Below, in pieces: positions 28,696-38,686 of a stretch of 50,304 nt of DNA. Under the pieces are notes generated by a model. That model did no database searches, was not told the origin of the DNA, and worked only from the letters and a program-made list of their open reading frames with translations. The position numbers and the translations under genes are program-made. Origin of the DNA: Thiomicrospira cyclica (GTDB lineage: Bacteria > Pseudomonadota > Gammaproteobacteria > Thiomicrospirales > Thiomicrospiraceae). The stretch lies in contig DYST01000003.1 in the NCBI GenBank assembly GCA_020726325.1, positions 1 to 50,304 of the forward strand, written 5' to 3'. Every line of letters starts with the position of its first letter. Position 1 is the stretch's first letter.

Positions 28696-29208
28696 ATGTC
28701 AGAATCCGTACAAGAGCTTAATTTATTATCTGGTTTATTAGCAGAGCCTTGCGAAGACTCATTAGTAGCCATCGAAGAGCTTGCACCACAACTGCCTTGG
28801 TTATCAGTAGAGGCACTTGAGCAACTACGCCATACCCCATTACCCGATTGGCAGGCAGAACATACAGCCTTATTTGTCAGCGGACATCCTAAAACCCATT
28901 GTATGCCGTTTGAATCGGTTTGGATGGAAGGTCAGATGATGGGTGAAGCGGTCATGCGTATCAATGACTATTATCAAATTGCTGGTTTTTCCATTGAAGC
29001 AGACTTACCTGCCGATTTCCTTGGTACAGAGCTACAATTTTTAGCATACTTAATTGAACATCACCGCGAACAAGAAGAACTCATGCACGAAGTCTTAGAC
29101 GGAATGAATGCATGGATTCCTAAATTTGCCACAGCTGTGCGTATTCATGCTGATTTATTAATCTATAAAGATTGGGCAAAGCGGTTAGAGGCATTGTTTA
29201 GCGCATGA
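28696..29208 (+). CDS. TorD/DmsD-like molybdoenzyme maturation chaperone
   Basis: LLSGLLAEPCEDS...EHTALFVSGHPKTHCMPFESVWMEGQMMGEAV..I...YQIAGF; all-helical TorD-type pattern. Confidence 0.85.
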   Translation: MSESVQELNLLSGLLAEPCEDSLVAIEELAPQLPWLSVEALEQLRHTPLPDWQAEHTALFVSGHPKTHCMPFESVWMEGQMMGEAVMRINDYYQIAGFSIEADLPADFLGTELQFLAYLIEHHREQEELMHEVLDGMNAWIPKFATAVRIHADLLIYKDWAKRLEALFSA

Positions 29209-29765
29209 GTAACTGGCAACTTATTGATTCAGTAATTGCAGATAATTTACCTGAATTACTCGAAAAAACCTTTGCGCAGCTCTATAACGATGACTTCGCT
29301 GATGCCATGATGGGTATCAATCATAAACTTAAGGTAGAAGTTCGTGGTTGGCATGTGAAAGACAATTGGGCAATGGGTGTACTACTCACGCCTTGGATGT
29401 TAACCAAAGTCTATATCCCACTAAGCACGCCAGATGCACCAGAAGTCCCTGCTGACTGGCAAGCCGATGCACGTCACAATAAACCCTACGTGGTGATTGG
29501 TGATTTAATGACCCTCACGATTGAGGGTCAAGCGCACAGGGTACATATTAATTATCACCCGATATTAGGGCATTATTGCGTGCAACCGCTGGTGCAGAAA
29601 ATGAATACCTACCCCGATAACGAAGCTGCTTTCGCTGCTTGGGGTGAAGTGCTCAAATTCCGTAAAGAATATCGCGCTAAATTACAGTCAGAAGCAGAAA
29701 ACGCCGCACAAAAAGCAGCAGAAATCGATAGCAGCAAGCGAAATTTATTAACGCGATGGCTATAA
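29205..29765 (+). CDS. [NiFe]-hydrogenase assembly chaperone HybE-family protein
   Basis: ADAMMGINHKLKVEVRGWHVKDNWAMGVLLTPWMLTKVYIPL.. matches the HybE core (LxVEA.GF..W.G.W.GVLITPW.M..V..P); 4 bp overlap with the torD-like gene. Confidence 0.8.
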   Translation: MSNWQLIDSVIADNLPELLEKTFAQLYNDDFADAMMGINHKLKVEVRGWHVKDNWAMGVLLTPWMLTKVYIPLSTPDAPEVPADWQADARHNKPYVVIGDLMTLTIEGQAHRVHINYHPILGHYCVQPLVQKMNTYPDNEAAFAAWGEVLKFRKEYRAKLQSEAENAAQKAAEIDSSKRNLLTRWL

Positions 29766-29782
29766 AATAAACCTATCCTATA

Positions 29783-29812
29783 TAAAAACCCCGCATAAAC
29801 GCGGGGTTTTTA
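29783..29812. terminator. Probable bidirectional terminator between the HybE and MCP genes
   Basis: AAAAACCCCGC-ataaac-GCGGGGTTTTTA. Confidence 0.85.
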
Positions 29813-29831
29813 TTTTTAGAGGGGATACCCC

Positions 29832-31970
29832 CTAAGACAGTAATTTAGGGTCTTGTTTTCTTAAGGGCAAGGACGACCCCGTCTTAAAGAAAGACATATT
29901 ATCTTGTAAAACATTTGCCTGCTCTCCTAAACTATTAGCAGCCGCAGTGGTTTCCTCAACCAGTGCTGCATTTTCTTGCGTCATCTGATCAATGTCATGA
30001 ATTGCATGATGTACTTGTGTAATACCAAACGCCTGCTCAGCAGAAGCAGCTGCGATCTGCCCGACCGAATCCGTTACCAGACCAATCGCTTGATTAATTT
30101 CTTGCAGCCTTTCACCCGACAGGTCTGCTAAACGCGTACCTGACTCAATGCGCTGTACACTATCATTAATCAAATGTTTAATATCTTTCGCTGCATCTGC
30201 CGACTTACCTGCTAAGGTACGCACCTCACCTGCGACAACCGCAAAACCACGACCATGCTCACCTGCACGCGCCGCCTCAACGGCTGCATTCAACGCCAAC
30301 AAGTTTGTTTGAAAGGCAATACCATCAATTAAAGAAACAATATCACTAATCTTGTGACTCGATTCACGAATAGCTGACATCGCATCAATTGTCTGTTGCA
30401 TTACAGCAGCACCTTGCAAAGCTTTTGCTTTCACATCATCAGCCTGACGAGCAGCCTGCTCTGCATTACGCGTATTACTTTGTACTGCACTCGTCATCTG
30501 ATTCATTGTTGAACTGGTTCGTTCTAATGCAGCAGCTTGCTCTTGTACACGAAAAGATAAATCAGCCGAACCACGTGACACCTGCCCAGCAGCATCATTC
30601 ACAATATATGCCGATTGCACAGCATCACTCACAATCGCCTTAATTTTATCTGCTGTTGCATTGATTGACTGACCCAATAGGCCTAATTGTCCCTGATAAC
30701 GTGCCGAAATGGATTGTGTTAAATCGCCGCCAGATTGAGCAACTAACACACGCACAACATCAGAAATAGCCACCTCTAACGAAGTCATCGAGCTATTGAT
30801 CTTATTTTTCATAATCAGCAAGGCACCCAGTGCTGGAGAATTAACGCGTGCACTAAACTCACCGTCATTCATTTGATTCATCACTTCATTAATATCGTTC
30901 AACACCGCATCAATCGTTGCTAATGCTTGCTCAACCTGATGACGGAAAGCTTGTGGCACACGCTCATCCATTTGAATATCAAATCGACCAGCCTGCAACC
31001 CCGCCATAACCTTAGACAACTCACCCATCATGAAGGCAACACTTTGCGCTGAGGCATTAACGCCCTGCTTAAGCGCGTCCAAATCACCAACATAATGCCC
31101 TGTCATGCGTTGACTAAAGTCCGCTTGCGCAATCGCTGCAATAACCGAATTCGCCTCATCAATAGCTGCTTGTTGCGCCGCCAATAAATCATTTAATACG
31201 CGAGCAGTCTTACCGATTTCATCATTACTCGTTACAATCACGCGTTTGCTAAAATCTGCTGTTAACTCAATATCATGTAACGCTGTTTGCATTGACGACA
31301 ATGAGCGCACAATTTGAGCAGAAATCCAAAAACCAACCACAATCAACAAAACAAGTAATGACAAAAATAAAGATAGCAAAATATATTTGGTTTGCTTTGT
31401 ATCTACCTCACTTTGCTCAAAACTATTTGCAACAGCAGACTCAAATAGCGGTAACAAGTTATTCATTGGCTTAATTGTGCCACCATGAATTTTAGGCCAA
31501 TCCTCTTCTAACAGAGACATAACTTTCTTAATGTTTTCATCATGATAAGCTTCAGAAAGACGATCTAAGAACTTAGGTAGCTTTTCAGACAATGTCTTTT
31601 CTACCTTTTCCATCTGCTTTTTTTGCTCGTCAGCTAAAGACTCTTTTGTAATCAGTGATTGAAACTTAACCCAATCCTGTTCAATAGCAACTCTCGCTTC
31701 TCTTAGATGCACATTAGATGCAACAAATGGAAGTTGCTCTAATGAAACGGCTGCCATACGATAACGTATTTCTTTTAAGTTTTCATTTACACTACGCAAC
31801 AAACCAATGGGAACAACATTATCCTTATAAACAAACGATGCTGAACGCTCAGAACTCTGCACACTGAACCAGCCAGCCGCACCAATGAGTAACAAACTCA
31901 AAAAAGAAAAAACAACTAACAAACCAATTTTGGAACGAATGGATAATTTATTCACGACAACAAACCCCAA
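29832..31970 (-). CDS. Methyl-accepting chemotaxis protein
   Basis: N-terminal TM, periplasmic helical domain, HAMP, signalling hairpin IAFQTNLLALNAAVEAARAGEHGRGFAVVAGEVRTLAGKSADAAKDI. Confidence 0.96.
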   Translation of the reverse strand: MGFVVVNKLSIRSKIGLLVVFSFLSLLLIGAAGWFSVQSSERSASFVYKDNVVPIGLLRSVNENLKEIRYRMAAVSLEQLPFVASNVHLREARVAIEQDWVKFQSLITKESLADEQKKQMEKVEKTLSEKLPKFLDRLSEAYHDENIKKVMSLLEEDWPKIHGGTIKPMNNLLPLFESAVANSFEQSEVDTKQTKYILLSLFLSLLVLLIVVGFWISAQIVRSLSSMQTALHDIELTADFSKRVIVTSNDEIGKTARVLNDLLAAQQAAIDEANSVIAAIAQADFSQRMTGHYVGDLDALKQGVNASAQSVAFMMGELSKVMAGLQAGRFDIQMDERVPQAFRHQVEQALATIDAVLNDINEVMNQMNDGEFSARVNSPALGALLIMKNKINSSMTSLEVAISDVVRVLVAQSGGDLTQSISARYQGQLGLLGQSINATADKIKAIVSDAVQSAYIVNDAAGQVSRGSADLSFRVQEQAAALERTSSTMNQMTSAVQSNTRNAEQAARQADDVKAKALQGAAVMQQTIDAMSAIRESSHKISDIVSLIDGIAFQTNLLALNAAVEAARAGEHGRGFAVVAGEVRTLAGKSADAAKDIKHLINDSVQRIESGTRLADLSGERLQEINQAIGLVTDSVGQIAAASAEQAFGITQVHHAIHDIDQMTQENAALVEETTAAANSLGEQANVLQDNMSFFKTGSSLPLRKQDPKLLS

Positions 31971-32069
31971 TTAAATACGGGCACAATTCTTATCTTTATT
32001 ATCTAAACAAGAGCCAAGAGCATCACCGATACACAGCAACGCCCTTAACTTATCATAAAAAGTAAAAAA

Positions 32070-32510
32070 TTACTCTAAAGCACCACTTGCAGCTTTCCAC
32101 TCTGGCATGCCACCACGGAACCAATAAACTTTTTTATGACCTGCTTTAACGGCACGATCGCTACCTTTATAGCCTTTCCAACACTCAGGACCATTACAGT
32201 ACCCAATCAAAGCTGCATTCTTATCAGCAGGTAACTTAGATAAATCAACCGAATCTAATGCGGCATCATAATCAACGCTTTTCGCACTTTTTTCTTTGTA
32301 AGGAACACTAATCGCACCAATGATATGCCCTTCTTCGTATTCTGCTGCAACACGGAAATCAACAGCAACAACACCCGCAGCAATTAGCGATTTAACCTTA
32401 GCAGCATTCACCATCTCAGCACCTGCCAATGACATTGGCGTGTCAGCTGCAAAAACAACAGTAGAAAATAATAACGACGCGCTCGCAACCAAAGTAGCAA
32501 ATTTCTTCAT
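32070..32510 (-). CDS. Periplasmic rhodanese-like protein
   Basis: Signal peptide MKKFATLVASASLLFSTVVFA; AAGVVAVDFRVAAEYEEGHIIGAISVPY; active-site loop YCNGPECWKGYKGS; WFRGGMPEWKAA. Confidence 0.92.
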   Translation of the reverse strand: MKKFATLVASASLLFSTVVFAADTPMSLAGAEMVNAAKVKSLIAAGVVAVDFRVAAEYEEGHIIGAISVPYKEKSAKSVDYDAALDSVDLSKLPADKNAALIGYCNGPECWKGYKGSDRAVKAGHKKVYWFRGGMPEWKAASGALE

Positions 32511-32650
32511 ATCAATATCTCCAAATTTAATCTTTTTACTTTAATCGACCACAACCAAACAATAACAAGAAATCACTTTTCCATATCATTGATGTTGCAT
32601 CTATTTGCGAATTTACCCCTATATGAATACAAAGTCAACACATCTTCTAA

Positions 32651-32761
32651 ATACGCATAAAAAAACCGTACTTACAAGGTATCAATTTTAAAGAAAAAGG
32701 TAAAATCGAAGAAATAGATTCCGACTTTTATGAAAATAATGGCCTTTTAGCAGCTTTTTAA
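32651..32761 (+). pseudogene. Possible C-terminal relic (..KKPYLQGINFKEKGKIEEIDSDFYENNGLLAAF*)
   Basis: Open frame without a start codon, ending in a 4-nt overlap with the mrp stop region. Confidence 0.2.
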
Positions 32762-33615
32762 ATATTCCACTTAATCTCTTTTACCTGTGGCTGCAACTGT
32801 TCTACACTCTGCGGCACAATAGGAGTTGCATCTGCTTCATTTTGCGCAATAATTTCAACAATTTTAGATGCCATTTCGCGGAAAATAGCACTAACCTTAT
32901 CGTCAGGATGCGCTAAGACAAAAGGCACACCCGATTCATCGCCTTGTTGGATACGTTTATCTAACGGCAAAGAACCCAAAAAGTTAACCAAATACTGTAA
33001 AGACATCAACTGCGCTGCATCATGACCAAACAAATGTTCTTCATGTCCACATTGCGGACAGATAAACATATTCATATTCTCGACCACGCCCAACACAGGA
33101 ATATTAAGCTGATGCAACATCTTCAAGCCTTTTTTTGCATCCAATAATGCCAATTCCTGAGGGGTTGATACCACCAATGCACCAGCAACAACGACTTGCT
33201 GACTCAAACTCAACTGAATATCACCCGTACCAGGTGGTAAATCAACAATCAAATAGTCCAATTCTGGCCAAATCGTATCAAAAAGCAATTTCTCCAATGC
33301 TGAATTTAACTGCGCACCACGCCAAATTAACGCCGAATCTTCCCGTTGCAAATGAAAACCAATCGACATCACCGCCAAACCATGCGCCATAATCGGTGAC
33401 ATCTTACCGTCTGCATTAATATCAGGACGCTGTTCACTAACACCGAAAATTAACGGTTGCGATGGGCCGTACAAATCAGCATCTAAGACACCGACTTTAT
33501 AGCCTTCTAACTGCAACGCCATCGCTAAATTAGCTGCAACAGTGGATTTGCCCACGCCGCCTTTTGCTGAAGAAACAGCAACAACATGCTTAATATTCGG
33601 TAATAATTTACTCAC
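32758..33615 (-). CDS. Mrp/ApbC/NBP35-family Fe-S carrier P-loop ATPase
   Basis: SSAKGGVGKSTVAANLAMAL deviant Walker A; VDLPPGTGDIQLSLSQ; FICPQCGHEEHLFG CxxC. Confidence 0.93.
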   Translation of the reverse strand: MSKLLPNIKHVVAVSSAKGGVGKSTVAANLAMALQLEGYKVGVLDADLYGPSQPLIFGVSEQRPDINADGKMSPIMAHGLAVMSIGFHLQREDSALIWRGAQLNSALEKLLFDTIWPELDYLIVDLPPGTGDIQLSLSQQVVVAGALVVSTPQELALLDAKKGLKMLHQLNIPVLGVVENMNMFICPQCGHEEHLFGHDAAQLMSLQYLVNFLGSLPLDKRIQQGDESGVPFVLAHPDDKVSAIFREMASKIVEIIAQNEADATPIVPQSVEQLQPQVKEIKWNI

Positions 33616-33625
33616 GACACCTTCC

Positions 33626-34210
33626 TTAATTCGGTTTATTTCTATTCATTAAAATAGCAGGATCATACTGCCAGCGATAGCGTGATAATTGCAATTCCGA
33701 TAAATAACGCCCAACACGCTGCTCACCCGATTCTAATAATCGTTCAATCGCATCAATACAATCAACATGTAATAAAAAACACAGACTATGACGACCTAAA
33801 GCATCACACAACACAGCACCCTTAGTTTGCTCTACAGTCGCTAATTGATAAAGACGCAGCCCAATATCTAAGGGTAACCAAGGCATATCACAAGCAGTAA
33901 CCAATACCCATGAAATACCCTCAGCTCGTGCCATTAATAACGACGACCAAGCCCCCTTCATTGGACCTGCAGGAAAATGAGATACGGGCTCAACAATTAA
34001 GGGTAAAGATAAATCCATTGCCCAATGCACTTGATCTTCGCGTACACATAAACCCATAAAATCATGCTGCCACGACAAACGACGCGCCATCACCTGTGCC
34101 AACGGCAAACCAAAATGATCGCCCAAAGCCTTAGGATAGCCAGCCCAACGACGAGAGTCGCCACCTGCCAAAACGGCAAAGGATACATTTAAAGAAAGAT
34201 GTTTTTTCAT
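33626..34210 (-). CDS. mobA: Molybdenum cofactor guanylyltransferase (MobA-like)
   Basis: FAVLAGGDSRRWAGYPKALG...VTACDMPWLP; the signature loop is somewhat divergent. Confidence 0.82.
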   Translation of the reverse strand: MKKHLSLNVSFAVLAGGDSRRWAGYPKALGDHFGLPLAQVMARRLSWQHDFMGLCVREDQVHWAMDLSLPLIVEPVSHFPAGPMKGAWSSLLMARAEGISWVLVTACDMPWLPLDIGLRLYQLATVEQTKGAVLCDALGRHSLCFLLHVDCIDAIERLLESGEQRVGRYLSELQLSRYRWQYDPAILMNRNKPN

Positions 34211-34243
34211 GACGACAGTATAACAAAATTGAGGCAAGACTCT

Positions 34244-34594
34244 TTATAAATCAGACCCCAACCCGCCAAGTTTGTTTGGCAATTGCACGATGACATAACA
34301 CGCTTCAATTTCATTCCTAAACGCTTGTGGAATCCTGCTCCAATCGACAATCTGAACAATAATGGGCAAATTGCTGTCCGAAAAGGCTTCGCGCACTGCC
34401 GATAGTCTGAACAGGTCTCGTGCGGCATTATCGGGAAAATGTGCGACTAAATCCAAATCACTGGCATCGTAATGGTCACCGTTAACACGCGAACCATATG
34501 CCCACACGGCAGCTTCAGGGATATGCTGTGCCAATATGGCTTTGACCTGTTCGAGATAGTTTGACGGCAGAAAAAGCATCGATTGTTCAGCCAT
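34244..34594 (-). CDS. Minimal nucleotidyltransferase (MNT) domain protein
   Basis: VWAYGSRVNGDHYDASDLDLVA = GSx10DxD nucleotidyltransferase motif; an alternative start at 34606 would overlap the HEPN ORF. Confidence 0.88.
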   Translation of the reverse strand: MAEQSMLFLPSNYLEQVKAILAQHIPEAAVWAYGSRVNGDHYDASDLDLVAHFPDNAARDLFRLSAVREAFSDSNLPIIVQIVDWSRIPQAFRNEIEACYVIVQLPNKLGGLGSDL

Positions 34595-35030
34595 TCGTCG
34601 TTTCATCCTGACCTAATTTTTCACTTAAACACACGATGAGGGTTCGCACATCTTCGAGAAATAGAGGGATGAGCACCAGCGTTTCTTCAGCAAAAGCTTC
34701 GCCATAATCATGGGCAGTATTGTTGCGATTATCTCGATAACGAAACCAACGCTCGACCTCATCTAAGCTCATTAAATCATGCACAGCCGCCAACCGTAGC
34801 ATATCTTTAACAGGCGTACTTTCGAGCTTTTTACCACCATGTCCATATACTTTCAATGCTTTTTTGAGCAACTTAAAAGCAGTTTCTTGCGTCAATTCGT
34901 AACCTTTGACAATAGCATTACGAAACACTTCTTGATCGATACTGTTTTCTTCGGCTTGCTGATACAAACGCAGCGATGACTCTAGCGTTTTAAGACAGCG
35001 TTGTAATTGGTCAGTATTGAGGTAGATCAT
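34587..35030 (-). CDS. HEPN-like nucleotidyltransferase substrate-binding protein (HI0074 family)
   Basis: YLNTDQLQRCLKTLESSLRLYQQA...FRNAIVKGYELTQETAFKLLKKAL...WFRYRDNRNNTAHDYGEAFAEE; HEPN RN..AH motif; paired with MNT. Confidence 0.88.
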   Translation of the reverse strand: MIYLNTDQLQRCLKTLESSLRLYQQAEENSIDQEVFRNAIVKGYELTQETAFKLLKKALKVYGHGGKKLESTPVKDMLRLAAVHDLMSLDEVERWFRYRDNRNNTAHDYGEAFAEETLVLIPLFLEDVRTLIVCLSEKLGQDETTNG

Positions 35031-35133
35031 GAGAATAGCCCCATAAAAAAAATTGGCAGATAACACGCCTAATAAAGATGCTTTACTTATCTTTACAGTA
35101 TCACAAAATTGAAAAAAACTACATAAGGTGCAT

Positions 35134-35853
35134 TTAATTTTTAACCAACTCTCGCAACACCTCGCCTGCCAACATCAGACCAAATAAAGCAGGCATATAG
35201 CTAATTGTACCATTCACCACACGCGTACCACCTGTCATAACAGCCTCAGGCTCACCAGTCGGACGTGGTAACTCTCTCGATGCCACACAAACAATCCCAC
35301 GTCCAATACCCGCTTTACGCAATTTACCGCGCACCTGACGTGCCAAGCCACAACCTTCTGTATCCATGACATCCATCACACCGACCTTACGCACATCTAA
35401 GCGGCGACCAGCACCCATACTGCTATAAACAGGCACTCCAGCTTTAACTGCAGCAATCAATAATGCAACCTTACAACTGACACTATCAATAGCATCTATC
35501 ACAATATCTGGTTGAATTTGTGTTAAACGCTCAGGCGCATCCTCACAAATCATCTGCTCGATACAAACGACGTCACAAGCTGGATTAATCTGTAGAATAC
35601 GATCTCGCATCACATCCACCTTCGATAAGCCAACAGTTGATGTTAACGCCACTAACTGTCGATTACGATTCGAATCACTGACCACATCCATATCAATCAG
35701 CGTCAATTTTCCAATCCCTGCACGTGCTAAAGCCTCAGCAACATGACCACCGACACCACCGACACCTGCTAACAGCAGATGCGTTTTACGTAATTTATCG
35801 ATACCTGTATCACCAACTAATAACCGTGTACGTGCCTGCCAATCATTACTCAT
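35134..35853 (-). CDS. tcdA: tRNA threonylcarbamoyladenosine dehydratase (CsdL/TcdA)
   Basis: E1-like: HLLLAGVGGVGGHVAEALARAGIGKLTLIDMDVVSDSNRNRQLVA. Confidence 0.93.
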   Translation of the reverse strand: MSNDWQARTRLLVGDTGIDKLRKTHLLLAGVGGVGGHVAEALARAGIGKLTLIDMDVVSDSNRNRQLVALTSTVGLSKVDVMRDRILQINPACDVVCIEQMICEDAPERLTQIQPDIVIDAIDSVSCKVALLIAAVKAGVPVYSSMGAGRRLDVRKVGVMDVMDTEGCGLARQVRGKLRKAGIGRGIVCVASRELPRPTGEPEAVMTGGTRVVNGTISYMPALFGLMLAGEVLRELVKN

Positions 35854-36579
35854 TTAGTTTTTACTCCATAAAGAAGCCCAATTTTGAGCAGATTGCTGCT
35901 CAATTTCAGCAACAGAAACATCCCAAATCAACGCAAGACTTAAGCCTAAATCAGCAATATCATCAGGTACAGTATTGTTAGCCTTACGAATACCATAAGG
36001 TGCATCTGTTTCGAGCAAAATAAGCGACTTATCCAAACCTTGCAGCAACTGCCGACGCTTATCCGTAATTTGATACAATAATCTAGCCCCTACACCAATA
36101 TAAAAACCCAATGCTTGCCAACGCTGCGCTTGTTGTAACGACCCTGTAAACCCATGAACAACGCCCTGACAGTCTATACACTTACGAATAACACCATAAC
36201 CACGTTCCTCATCATTGACTAAATGCAAACTCATCACACGATTAGCATCACCTGCCAACCCTACTTGACGTACAAAGACATCCCACTGGATAGCCTGATT
36301 CAATCGCCTGCGTGGCGAAGCATCCAATCCAATTTCACCAATCGCTAAAGAAGCATCCGCCAGCAACACATCTTCTAATGACTGCCAAGGCAAATCCTCC
36401 CGTGCAACCCAAGGATGAAAACCAACTGCCTGCCGCCAATCACCCGATAAAGACTTTAATTTATCGTGTGTCAGCTGCCAATCCAACGCATCAACGCCCA
36501 CAGCCAAACCACCCGCAACCCGTTGAGGTTGCCAAGAATCCGCTAATGCATTTAAATGAAAATGGCTATCGAACCACAT
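35854..36579 (-). CDS. TatD-family hydrolase
   Basis: DSHFHLNAL, AVGFHPW, AIGEIGLD, VVHGFTGS, LLETDAPY. Confidence 0.93.
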   Translation of the reverse strand: MWFDSHFHLNALADSWQPQRVAGGLAVGVDALDWQLTHDKLKSLSGDWRQAVGFHPWVAREDLPWQSLEDVLLADASLAIGEIGLDASPRRRLNQAIQWDVFVRQVGLAGDANRVMSLHLVNDEERGYGVIRKCIDCQGVVHGFTGSLQQAQRWQALGFYIGVGARLLYQITDKRRQLLQGLDKSLILLETDAPYGIRKANNTVPDDIADLGLSLALIWDVSVAEIEQQSAQNWASLWSKN

Positions 36580-36593
36580 TGTTTACTTCCAAT

Positions 36594-36625
36594 ACAAAAA
36601 AAGCCGAGCAATGCTCGGCTTTTTT
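36594..36625 (-). terminator. Terminator after rplQ
   Basis: AAAAAAGCCGAGCAATGCTCGGCTTTTTT. Confidence 0.88.
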
Positions 36626-36642
36626 ACGCTTCTCATCGCTAC

Positions 36643-37014
36643 TTATTCAGCAGCAGATGCGCTTTCAACTAACTGTATCACTGCCATCGGCGCAGCGTCA
36701 CCAGCACGTTGACCAATTTTCAATACGCGCGTGTAACCACCAGCGCGTTCTTTGAAACGTGGACCAATGTCGGTAAACAACTTGCCAACGATATGAGCAT
36801 CACGCGTACGCGCGAATGCCAAACGACGATTGTGAACAGAATCAACTTTAGCCAAAGTGATTAAAGGCTCTGCGTACATACGCAATTCCTTAGCCTTAGG
36901 CAAAGTTGTCTGGATTTGCTCATGTTCAAACAGTGCATTGCACATATTTTGAAACATTGCCTTACGGTGCGAGCTTGTGCGGTTGAATTTACGACCGCTA
37001 TTCATATGACGCAT
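36643..37014 (-). CDS. rplQ: 50S ribosomal protein L17
   Basis: [24 protein letters not shown]. Confidence 0.99.
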   Translation of the reverse strand: MRHMNSGRKFNRTSSHRKAMFQNMCNALFEHEQIQTTLPKAKELRMYAEPLITLAKVDSVHNRRLAFARTRDAHIVGKLFTDIGPRFKERAGGYTRVLKIGQRAGDAAPMAVIQLVESASAAE

Positions 37015-37030
37015 GGTAAATGCCCCTTAA

Positions 37031-38014
37031 TTATTGCGTGGCCTTAGCAGCCAAAGACGCTGGTGGCCAGTTTTCTAGCTTCATACCCAAACTTAACCCA
37101 CGTTGCGCCAAAACATCTTTGATTTCTTGCAAAGACTTCTTACCCAAATTAGGTGTTTTAAGTAACGCACTTTCTGTACGCTGCACCAGATCACCAATAT
37201 AAAAAATATTTTCCGCTTTCAAGCAGTTAGCCGAACGAACTGTTAACTCTAAATCATCAACAGGCTGTAAATACACAGGTTCAAACTCAATTTCCTTAAC
37301 ACCAGCTGCCTTAACATCGGTGTAAGTCATATCAACAAAAGCTGATAATTGAACATGCATAATTGTCGCTGCTTGACGAATGACTTCTTCAGGATCCAGC
37401 GTACCATCTGTTTCGATATTGATAATTAACTTATCTAAATCAGTACGATTTTCAACACGCGTGTTTTCAACCGCATAACTCACAGACAGAACAGGAGAAA
37501 AAGAAGCATCCAAACGTAGTACACCAACAGGCGAGGTTTCACCCTCACGGTAACGCTGATTCGCTGGAGAATAACCACGACCACGCTGAACTTTTAACTG
37601 CATTGACAAGGTCGCACCTGTTTCTAGATGTGCAATGACATGCTCAGGATTTACGATATCAATATCATGGGTCGCTTCAATATCCGCAGCAGTCACAATA
37701 CCTGGACCCTGCTTCTTCAAAGTTAACATGACCTCTTCACGAGATCCCATGTTCAACGCAACACCCTTTAAGTTCAACAAAATCTCAAGTACGTCTTCAC
37801 GCACACCGTCAATTGTTGAAAACTCATGGAGCACACCATCAATCTGCGCCTCTACGACAGCACAACCCGCCATAGAAGACAACAAAATACGGCGTAATGC
37901 ATTGCCCAGCGTATGACCGAAACCGCGTTCAAGCGGTTCCAGTGTTACTTGGCTATGTGTGTTAGACAAACGCACAACATCGACTAAACGTGGCGTCAGC
38001 AACTCATTCATCAT
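37031..38014 (-). CDS. rpoA: RNA polymerase alpha subunit
   Basis: [24 protein letters not shown]; alpha-[24 protein letters not shown]. Confidence 0.99.
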   Translation of the reverse strand: MMNELLTPRLVDVVRLSNTHSQVTLEPLERGFGHTLGNALRRILLSSMAGCAVVEAQIDGVLHEFSTIDGVREDVLEILLNLKGVALNMGSREEVMLTLKKQGPGIVTAADIEATHDIDIVNPEHVIAHLETGATLSMQLKVQRGRGYSPANQRYREGETSPVGVLRLDASFSPVLSVSYAVENTRVENRTDLDKLIINIETDGTLDPEEVIRQAATIMHVQLSAFVDMTYTDVKAAGVKEIEFEPVYLQPVDDLELTVRSANCLKAENIFYIGDLVQRTESALLKTPNLGKKSLQEIKDVLAQRGLSLGMKLENWPPASLAAKATQ

Positions 38015-38050
38015 TTACGGCTATCCTTAGGTCTCAACCCTGTTTACGGA

Positions 38051-38671
38051 TTACTTAGAGTACAATTCGACGATTAAATGTTCTTTAATGTCAGCAGACA
38101 AATCACTACGATCTGGCAATGCCTTAAACACACCCTCAAACTTACTCGTATCGACTTCAACCCAAGTTGGCAAGCCTTTACGACCTGCTAATTCGATTGC
38201 TGTAGCAATACGCTGCTGCGTACGAGCACGTTCACGAATCGTAACCACGTCACCCGCTTTCACTTGCATCGAAGCAATGTTAGCAGTACGACCATTAACC
38301 ATCAATAAACGGTGAGAAACGACTTGACGCGCTTCAGCACGTGTCGAAGCGAAGCCCATACGATAAACAACGTTATCCAAACGACCTTCTAATAACTTCA
38401 ACAAGTTTTCACCCGTAGAGCCTTTTTGACGAGCTGCTTCTTTAAAATAACCTGCAAATTGCTTTTCTAGCACACCATAAATACGACGCACTTTCTGTTT
38501 TTCACGCAACTGAATACGATATTCAGTTGGTTTTGACATAGCTGCACCATGTTGACCTGGTGGCTGTTGCAAATTGCATTTACTTTCCAACGGACGCAAA
38601 GAACTTTTCAATTCTAGATCAGTACCTTCGCGACGTGAAAGTTTACATTTTGGACCAATATATCTTGCCAT
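38051..38671 (-). CDS. rpsD: 30S ribosomal protein S4
   Basis: [23 protein letters not shown]. Confidence 0.99.
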   Translation of the reverse strand: MARYIGPKCKLSRREGTDLELKSSLRPLESKCNLQQPPGQHGAAMSKPTEYRIQLREKQKVRRIYGVLEKQFAGYFKEAARQKGSTGENLLKLLEGRLDNVVYRMGFASTRAEARQVVSHRLLMVNGRTANIASMQVKAGDVVTIRERARTQQRIATAIELAGRKGLPTWVEVDTSKFEGVFKALPDRSDLSADIKEHLIVELYSK

Positions 38672-38686
38672 GAAAACGAACCTCGG

